From Desulfuromonadales bacterium (GTDB taxonomy: Bacteria; Desulfobacterota; JAENJC01): a stretch of 45,378 nucleotides of DNA. Both the position numbers and the translations under genes were made by a program. The DNA lies in the NCBI GenBank assembly GCA_919902985.1, contig CAKKSC010000043.1:1-45378 (forward strand), in the 5' to 3' direction. Shown here piece after piece: positions 16,406 to 21,550 of the stretch (position 1 is its first letter; each line of letters begins with the position of its first letter). The notes beneath the pieces are model-generated. The model was given only the letters and a program-made list of their open reading frames with translations. It was not told the origin of the DNA and did no database searches.

Positions 16406-16771
16406 GTGGCGGTAAAGAGGTGTTTCTTTACGGATAAAGAGCGTCTGATGATGGTAACCTATAGAGAAATGGGAAAAGATGTTAAGCTTATAACAGTACA
16501 TTCTTTAAAGGATGATCATAAAGAAAACCGTATAAGGGCGGGGAGATGGAGGAAGATATGGAGCAGTGAACTGAAAGTTAATTATGACGAGGAAGAAGAT
16601 ATACTTTATATTGCCGAAGAGGGATTTGAAGAGGAGGTTGTAGAGATATATCCCGGCGTAAATGTTGAGCTTGATGCCGACGGAAGAATGATCGGGATAG
16701 AGATAATGCGGGCCTCCGAGATACTAAGGAACGTAATCCTTCTAATTGAAAAAAAGGCAATGGCGGCATAA
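16406..16771 (+). CDS. DUF2283 protein fused to an unidentified N-terminal remnant
   Basis: 121 residues from a GTG start. From about residue 55 the sequence (LKVNYDEEEDILYI, GVNVELDADGRMIGIEIMRAS) is a typical DUF2283 domain, usually a free-standing protein of about 70 residues. The first 50 residues (FFTDKERLMMVTYREMGKD, then ENRIRAGRWRKI) look like the C-terminal end of a separate small protein of the kind often encoded just before DUF2283 genes (DUF4258-like; inference). An ATG in another frame at 16558 would give a DUF2283 start if one base were removed, so the fusion may be the product of a frameshift. The region shows other decay, so function is doubtful. Confidence 0.6.
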   Translation: MAVKRCFFTDKERLMMVTYREMGKDVKLITVHSLKDDHKENRIRAGRWRKIWSSELKVNYDEEEDILYIAEEGFEEEVVEIYPGVNVELDADGRMIGIEIMRASEILRNVILLIEKKAMAA

Positions 16772-16819
16772 AGCATTTTTTCCTCTTGCATAACCTGCGC
16801 CATTGACGTATAATTAGTC

Positions 16820-17142
16820 ATGATTATTATTGAGACCCCTATATTCACTCGACGAATCCAGACAATTCTATCCGACGAGGAATATCGCCTATTGCAGACT
16901 CATTTGATCAACAAGCCGGATGTCGGCAAGATCATTCCCGGTAGTGGCGGGTTAAGAAAGCTTAGATGGTCTGCGGGAGGACATGGGAAGAGTGGAGGGA
17001 GTATTGACGGGTCATATATTACTGGTTTGTAGCGAAGGACGTTATTCTTCTGCTTTTTAGCTATCCTAAGAATGAGCAGGACGATTTAACACAGAAACAA
17101 CTTAAACAATTGAAAAAGATCATTGAAGGAGAATACTTATGA
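16820..17142 (+). pseudogene. RelE/HigB-like toxin, frameshifted
   Basis: Starting at ATG 16820 the first frame gives MIIIETPIFTRRIQTILSDE, then GKIIPGSGGLRKLRWSAGG, the hallmark N-terminal half of a RelE/ParE-superfamily HigB-type toxin, and stops at 17032. The missing C-terminal half is present in the next frame from 17008: RVIYYWFVAKDVILLLFSYP, then NEQDDLTQKQLKQLKK, ending TGA at 17140-17142. The frame changes between about 16994 and 17008. Restoring it would give a full-length toxin of about 107 residues. The end overlaps the antitoxin start by ATGA, as in intact systems. The toxin is probably inactive, unless the shift is a sequencing error. Confidence 0.88.
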
Positions 17143-17450
17143 GAAAAGAGTTATTTGATGAATTGCTTGAAAGTGTAAAGCAGGGCGCGGCGATCATAAA
17201 AGGGACAATGAAGCCATCGCGTACTGCTAAATTTCCTGAATCCGAGGTGAGGGAGATACGCGACCACTATGGACTATCTCAGGATAAATTCGCTTCGCTC
17301 ATGGGTATAAGTGTGGCAACGCTCCGCAATTGGGAACAGGGGCGTCGCAAACCCGAAGGCCCGGCTCGTGTTTTATTAATGGTTGCGGCCAAGCACCCTG
17401 AAGCATTACTCGATCTTGCAGATAGAAGAAGAATTAGAAAAGCGGCCTAA
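17139..17450 (+). CDS. NadS/HigA-like XRE-family antitoxin
   Basis: 103 residues; AAGGAGAA lies just upstream and the start overlaps the toxin stop. The N-terminal segment, ELFDELLESVKQGAAIIKG, followed by a Cro/C1-type helix-turn-helix (VREIRDHYGLSQDKFASLMG, SVATLRNWEQGRRKPEGPAR), is the pattern of NadS/HigA antitoxins encoded downstream of RelE-type toxins. It would bind the operon promoter and, in an intact system, neutralise the toxin. Here the toxin is frameshifted and the antitoxin is intact, a common stage of decay of such pairs. Confidence 0.92.
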   Translation: MRKELFDELLESVKQGAAIIKGTMKPSRTAKFPESEVREIRDHYGLSQDKFASLMGISVATLRNWEQGRRKPEGPARVLLMVAAKHPEALLDLADRRRIRKAA

Positions 17451-17500
17451 CAAGCCGCTCCACATTGACGTGCAAGTGAGCTTGTCGTTATAATCCGCCA

Positions 17501-17970
17501 ATGAAGAAAAAATCCTCTCCAAGGCTCAAGTCCTTTTCATATAACGGTTCTTTTGCATACAGCTTGACACATTATGCACTCATAAGCGGAATGGCCACCT
17601 GAATTCAGCAGAGTTGATCTCCGTGATTCTCAGGAGATTGAAAGAATCAGCCAGTAGATATTGTTTTTATGTGATTGCCTACACATTTATGCCGGACCAC
17701 CTGCATATCCTCGTTAGAGGAGAGGAAGGCTCAGATCTTAAAAGGTTTGGTCGGCATTTTAAGCAGACGAGCGGATACGATTTTAAAAAGCGGCATGGAG
17801 AACCATTGTGGCATCTTAGTTATTATGACCATATCCTTAGAAAGGACGAGGATATCATAGCAACGGCAAGATATATCCTTGAAAATCCTGTGAGAAAAGG
17901 CCTTGTAAAAGAATTTCGTGATTATCCATTTTCAGGGTCGTTTGAATATGATGTCGCAGAAATGCTTTGA
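17501..17970 (+). pseudogene. REP-associated tyrosine transposase (RAYT), frameshifted
   Basis: Starting at ATG 17501 the first frame reads MKKKSSPRLKSFSYNGSFAY, the usual RAYT beginning, and stops near 17601. The next frame continues from about 17569 with TLCTHKRNGHLNSAELISVI, then AYTFMPDHLHILV (the HUH-like histidine pair), KQTSGYDFKK, LSYYDHILRKDEDII with the likely catalytic tyrosine, and ENPVRKGLV. The shift falls between about 17564 and 17580. Y1 transposases of this class recognise GTAG-footed REP hairpins, which is exactly what flanks it: the TGA stop shares its last base with the REP at 17970. The frameshift may have inactivated it; a shorter product from TTG at 17614 would keep both motifs. 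Confidence 0.88.
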
Positions 17971-18039
17971 ACACGGCCAAAGCTGTGTTTCTACATTTTT
18001 TTGTTTTTGATTTTGTAGAAACAGGTCTTCAGACCTGTT
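17970..18039. repeat. REP pair immediately after the RAYT gene
   Basis: Second-type REP in minus orientation (17970-17994) and first-type REP in plus orientation (18015-18039) with a 20-base T-rich spacer. It has the same arrangement as 16275-16354. Confidence 0.9.
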
Positions 18040-18046
18040 ATTAAAA

Positions 18047-18134
18047 CGGCAATTAAATATATCAATTCAATCTCCTCCCCCTCCCCTTACTCCCCTCCCG
18101 CCAGGGGAGGGGAGTTTTATATGTTTAATTGCCG
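18047..18134. repeat. 88-bp palindromic element
   Basis: Eleven-base terminal inverted repeats CGGCAATTAAA (18047-18057) and TTTAATTGCCG (18124-18134) enclose a second palindrome of CTCCCC and GGGGAG runs. The GC-rich core resembles that at 24284-24335. It looks MITE-like; no coding capacity. Confidence 0.8.
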
Positions 18135-18157
18135 ACGTAATAATCCAGATTCATATC

Positions 18158-18199
18158 TGTGGTGAGCCTGTCGAACCACAAAAGAGATCGTTTTGCAAA
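18158..18199 (-). repeat. Fragment of the TGAGCCTC element
   Basis: The reverse complement begins TTTGCAAAACGATC and continues through TTTTGTGGTTCGACAGG, matching the left part of the elements at 19021 and 21212 without their ends. It sits directly upstream of the -35 box of the antitoxin promoter. Confidence 0.75.
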
Positions 18200-18227
18200 T
18201 TGACTTCCGCTTTTTTGTGGCTATAAT
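18200..18227 (+). promoter_or_regulatory. Sigma-70 promoter of the phd-vapC pair
   Basis: TTGACT (18200-18205), a 16-base spacer and a perfect TATAAT (18222-18227). The likely transcript start is just before AGGAGGA (18234-18240) and the antitoxin ATG at 18247. Confidence 0.75.
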
Positions 18228-18246
18228 GGCTACAGGAGGAGTCTAT

Positions 18247-18531
18247 ATGGAAATGGTAGGAGTAAAAGAACTGAAAGATCATTTGTCTCATTATCTTGAC
18301 CTTACAAAAAAGGGTGACAATATCATTGTAACCGACAGGGGAACCCCGATTGCCATCCTTCACAGTCTGGACAATATTGAAAAAGAGGCAGGGTTTGAAG
18401 AAAGGCTTGCCGCACTGGCGAAACAGGGAAAAATAAGACTTCCGCTTAAAAATGCCAAGTTTACGCCATTTCGCCCCATAAAGGCAAAGGGGAAGCCTGC
18501 GTCGGAGATCATAATTGAGGAGAGAAGATGA
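18247..18531 (+). CDS. Phd/YefM-family antitoxin
   Basis: 94 residues from the ATG at 18247, set by AGGAGGA six bases upstream; longer readings have no ribosome site. The N-terminal domain, MVGVKELKDHLSHYLDLTKKGDN, then IIVTDRGTPIAILHS, is the Phd/YefM fold that binds DNA and represses its own operon. The C-terminal part is the disordered toxin-binding arm. It is followed by a PIN-domain toxin with an ATGA overlap, so this is a phd-vapC type II toxin-antitoxin pair with its own promoter at 18200. Confidence 0.93.
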   Translation: MEMVGVKELKDHLSHYLDLTKKGDNIIVTDRGTPIAILHSLDNIEKEAGFEERLAALAKQGKIRLPLKNAKFTPFRPIKAKGKPASEIIIEERR

Positions 18532-18986
18532 TCTATATGGACAGTAGCGCCCTGGTAAAAAAATATCTTGAAGAGAAGGGCAGCGAAAAGATCAAATCCC
18601 TTTTAGAGGGAAATGTTGCGATCACTTCCAAGCTTGCTTATCCTGAACTACTGTCGGCTTTTACAAGAAAGCACAGAAGCAAGGATATATCGGGAACAGA
18701 CTATCGGCGAGCACTAAACGACTTGGAAAGCGACTGGACAGCCATGTTGATTATAGATTTTCAGGATGAGCTGTTCCCTATTATAAAAAGGACGTTCGAA
18801 AAGTATCCTTTAAAAGGTGCCGACAGCGTTCATCTCTCATCTGCTCTCTGGCTGGAAGAAAAGAGCAAGCAGGACATCGTTTTTGTTGCATCGGATGTAA
18901 ATCTGCTTAAAGCTGCAAAGGCAGAAAAGCTAAAGACGTTGAATCCACAAGACGATGTCCCTACAGCAACATTTCAACACGGCTGA
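18528..18986 (+). CDS. VapC-like PIN-domain toxin
   Basis: 152 residues. The four acidic residues of a PIN ribonuclease are all present: D5 (MIYMDSSALVKKY), E40 (AYPELLSAF), D99 (KGADSVHLSSA) and D123 (VFVASDVNLLKAA). It should cleave RNA with Mg2+ and be held in check by the upstream antitoxin. It appears intact. Its last three codons and stop (TGA 18984-18986) lie inside a REP element that begins at 18976, so the 3' end of the gene has been formed or replaced by the repeat. Confidence 0.93.
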   Translation: MIYMDSSALVKKYLEEKGSEKIKSLLEGNVAITSKLAYPELLSAFTRKHRSKDISGTDYRRALNDLESDWTAMLIIDFQDELFPIIKRTFEKYPLKGADSVHLSSALWLEEKSKQDIVFVASDVNLLKAAKAEKLKTLNPQDDVPTATFQHG

Positions 18987-19000
18987 AGCCGCGTTTCTAC
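18976..19000 (-). repeat. Second-type REP overlapping the vapC stop
   Basis: It starts AACACGGCTGAAGCC and ends in TTTCTAC; on the minus strand it has the GTAG foot and hairpin. It provides the stop codon of the PIN toxin. Confidence 0.88.
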
Positions 19001-19020
19001 GGTTTTTGTTTTTATAATAG

Positions 19021-19177
19021 TGAGCCTCTTGCAAAACTATCTTTTGTGGTTCGACAAGCTCACCACGAACGGCCTGTCGTGAGCTCCGTCGAACGGGGAA
19101 AAGTCAATGATTTTAACCCTGCCACCGTTCACCCTGAGCTTGTCGAAGGGTAATTTCGGACTTTTGTAAGAGGCTCA
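19021..19177. mobile_element. MITE-like element, 157 bp
   Basis: Ends are inverted repeats TGAGCCTCTTGCAAAA and TTTTGTAAGAGGCTCA. Inside are two further palindromic arms, GGTTCGACAAGCTCACCACG and CACCCTGAGCTTGTCGAAGG. No coding capacity. A second, shorter copy is at 21212-21344. Non-autonomous; the mobilising enzyme is not seen. Confidence 0.82.
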
Positions 19178-19195
19178 TAGTGTTTATTGAATCTT

Positions 19196-19220
19196 GTAGA
19201 AACAGGTCTTTAGACCTGTT
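19196..19220 (+). repeat. First-type REP at right edge of patch
   Basis: GTAGAAACAGGTC, then GACCTGTT, followed by ATAATCCGC as at 16354. It marks the right boundary of the module patch, about 65 bases before the next gene. Confidence 0.9.
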
Positions 19221-19285
19221 ATAATCCGCTCCATGGATACTTAATGTCTGCACTACAATCAATTCGTTATGGAGGAAATGTTTTA

Positions 19286-20437
19286 ATGGGAAAGAGTGCA
19301 TGTTTTAAATTATTCCGGTCAATATCTATCGCTGTACTCGTTTTAACGGCAGTTGGAGCCCCCTTATCTATGGCCTCGGAAAAACCATCAGATGGGGCCA
19401 AAAAGGTCAGGTGGGCGTGGAGAAAGAACTTCAGCAATGCCAGGCTCGGGAATCTTGCCATGGCATGGAACGGCGCCCGCATAGTCTTCTCAGTCACAGA
19501 AACGGTCCCCGGCACTGCCAAGGGGGATGTGATCGTAGGGGTTGACAATGACGGGAAGGTCATAAGAGACTGGCGCATCAGCGATAAGAAGATAAAAAAG
19601 ATTTCTATTAACGGCGAAGGGAAGAGGCTGTTAGTGGAACTGGATGACGGCGCTCTCCTCTTCTATGAAGACTGGGAGAAGGAAAAGGGGCCGGTTAAGA
19701 TAAAGGGACCTGCTTCCGGCGCTGTTCTGTCCCCTAAGGGAGATTATATCCTTACCGGCCTTTCCCAAAAGGGAGGGAAACCAAAGGTACTTTCTACCAG
19801 CGGAGACCTTCTGTGGTCGCCGGAAACCCCGGTATCGGATGGATGGAAGGCCATATTCCCGTTCTTTAATAACGAAAACAGGGTCCTTCTGGTCTCAAAG
19901 GACGGCGAGGCGTTGCTGAACGAAAAAGAAAAGACAGTCTGGAAGGCTAAGGTTAAAGGGACCCCCATAGCCCTTGCATCTTCCTACCTTGAAGGAGATG
20001 TAACAGCAGTATTAAGCAATGCTGAGATACAGTTCATTAACGGAAAGGGCGCAGTAACCGGGACAGCTCCGTTCCCCGGCAATATGGGCTCTCTCAGTTG
20101 TTCTGATACCGGCAATATCTGCGCAGCCTCCGCCAATAATTCAGAAGGTCAGCTTATCTCGGTTTATACATCGGACGGAAAGAAACTGTGGGGAGCTACC
20201 CTGAAAAGCACTGCTAAATCAGGCCCGGCAGTATTTGTTGCGGCCCACGGAGAGACAGTTATAGCGGGGATTGAGGAGAACGGAGGCTGGTCCCTCCGCG
20301 CATGGGACAAGAATGGGAATGTGGCATGGACTGCGCCGGTTGAAGGGGGCCTGGCGGATTTCAAGGTGTCATGGAACGGCAAGAGGATAGCTGCCCTCAC
20401 TATGGATGGCCGCACCGCATTTTTTGACCTGAAGTAG
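19286..20437 (+). CDS. Exported beta-propeller (WD40/PQQ-like) protein
   Basis: 383 residues. The ATG at 19286 is chosen because GGAGG at 19271 precedes it and the product starts with a good signal peptide (LFRSISIAVLVLTAVGAPLSM, cleaved near MASE). The mature protein repeats short strands with W and GKR/DGK turns (VVGVDNDGK-like, SGAVLSPKGDYILTG, LLWSPETPV, LFYEDWEK, LSTSGDLLW, VYTSDGKKLWGA, AWDKNGNVAWTAPVEGG), as in PQQ/WD40-like beta-propellers. No active-site motif is apparent, so a binding or scaffolding role in the periplasm is likeliest. It is followed four bases later by a beta-barrel gene, suggesting a two-gene operon. Confidence 0.8.
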   Translation: MGKSACFKLFRSISIAVLVLTAVGAPLSMASEKPSDGAKKVRWAWRKNFSNARLGNLAMAWNGARIVFSVTETVPGTAKGDVIVGVDNDGKVIRDWRISDKKIKKISINGEGKRLLVELDDGALLFYEDWEKEKGPVKIKGPASGAVLSPKGDYILTGLSQKGGKPKVLSTSGDLLWSPETPVSDGWKAIFPFFNNENRVLLVSKDGEALLNEKEKTVWKAKVKGTPIALASSYLEGDVTAVLSNAEIQFINGKGAVTGTAPFPGNMGSLSCSDTGNICAASANNSEGQLISVYTSDGKKLWGATLKSTAKSGPAVFVAAHGETVIAGIEENGGWSLRAWDKNGNVAWTAPVEGGLADFKVSWNGKRIAALTMDGRTAFFDLK

Positions 20438-20441
20438 GGCA

Positions 20442-21185
20442 ATGACAGCTATCATCATAAAACGGACAGCATTGACCCTTATTTTTTTGATATCCCTGTT
20501 TCAAGTAGCGTGGGGGGAAGGGGCTGATAAGAGATGGTCAATTGAGCCCGCCGTGAGCATCGGTGGAGTTTACGAATTCGTAGAGGACGCTTCCCTTTAT
20601 ACAGGGGGAAAGATAACTGTCAGATACGCTTCGGAGAGGGTGGTTTTTAAGGGGCTTTACCGCCTTGACGACTATCAGATGACCTATTACGCGAGCCCCA
20701 TGAACTCGGTCTATGCCCTTATTACTTCCGGTGTCCCTGCAGGACCACTCTTACAGAAGGTAAAGGTCCCTGAAAGGAAGGAGGATGTGGGCCTGCTCCT
20801 TGGCCGTAGATTCGGGGACGGACTTTATTTGCTGGCAGGCGGAAGGCAGATAACTTTAAGGAACGATTTCTCGACCATGATGTTTGCAGGTCCCGCCCTG
20901 GATGCTGAAGGCTCATGGAGCTGGGGAGACAGGGAGGTTAAGATAGGGTTGGATGGTATATGGGGAACATCCTCCCGCGTTGAAAACCACATGAAGGAAT
21001 ATGTTGTCTACGAAGGAGTGGAAACAGCTTCCTTCTATGGCATCCCCTGGTATTCAGTTGGCTGGCGCGCATCGATAGGAAATAGACAGTGGACGCGGCT
21101 TTCCCTTGGGTATGAAGGGACTTTGATGACCTTCAAACATACTTATCGTTATTATCACGGCCTGGCGCTAAGCGCTGATTTTTAG
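20442..21185 (+). CDS. Putative outer-membrane beta-barrel
   Basis: 247 residues. N-terminal signal peptide (IIKRTALTLIFLISLFQVAWG). The mature part is a run of amphipathic strands (WSIEPAVSIGGVYEFV, GGKITVRYASERVVFKGLYRL, VGLLLGRRFGDGLYLLAGG, WSVGWRASIG-type patterns, WTRLSLGYEGTLMTF) ending in ADF with a terminal phenylalanine, the classical BAM recognition signal. It likely has 10-12 strands. Coupled to the beta-propeller gene by a four-base gap, it may anchor that protein. No specific family recognised. Confidence 0.7.
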   Translation: MTAIIIKRTALTLIFLISLFQVAWGEGADKRWSIEPAVSIGGVYEFVEDASLYTGGKITVRYASERVVFKGLYRLDDYQMTYYASPMNSVYALITSGVPAGPLLQKVKVPERKEDVGLLLGRRFGDGLYLLAGGRQITLRNDFSTMMFAGPALDAEGSWSWGDREVKIGLDGIWGTSSRVENHMKEYVVYEGVETASFYGIPWYSVGWRASIGNRQWTRLSLGYEGTLMTFKHTYRYYHGLALSADF

Positions 21186-21211
21186 CAGTTCACTCTGCGA
21201 TTAGAATCACT

Positions 21212-21344
21212 TGAGCCTCTTGCAAAACTATCTTTTGTGGTTCGACAGGCTTACCACGAACGAATAAAGTTCAATAATTTCAATCCAACCCCGTTCACCC
21301 TGAGCTTGTCGAAGGGTATTTTGGGGACTTTTGCAAGAGGCTCA
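21212..21344. mobile_element. MITE-like element, 133 bp
   Basis: Same ends as 19021-19177 (TGAGCCTCTTGCAAAA and TTTTGCAAGAGGCTCA, a perfect 16-base inverted pair) and the same internal arms, with a deletion in the middle. It fills much of the 365-base gap before the lipoprotein at 21551. Confidence 0.85.
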
Positions 21345-21399
21345 CTTGTATTCCGTACAAACTATGGTATACTTAGAAAACGATTTACGAACCAATTTT

Positions 21400-21512
21400 G
21401 ATAAAGTCGTAAAAACTCTTTTTCTCACCGCCGGGGCGCAGAGGCACAGAGACAAGATCAATAATTTCAATGTCGTTAACTCAGCGTCTCCGCCTCTCTG
21501 CGGTTAATTTTT
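21400..21512. repeat. Dispersed CTCTGCG-type repeat, copy 2
   Basis: The left part (21400-21462) matches the reverse complement of 13281-13342. The right part (about 21479-21512, CAGCGTCTCCGCCTCTCTGC) is roughly the inverse of the left arm (GGCGCAGAGGCACAGAGA), so the whole can fold. With the MITE it accounts for nearly all of the gap 21186-21550; no gene is seen there. Confidence 0.7.
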
Positions 21513-21550
21513 ACTTTTTACGAATGAGTCAATATTAACGGAGGTGTAAA

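Noticed and set aside
19113-19301. Short minus-strand frame containing LRQAQGERW
   Set aside because: This peptide is the translation of a TGAGCTTGTCGAAGG-type repeat and recurs as an artefact in many genomes.
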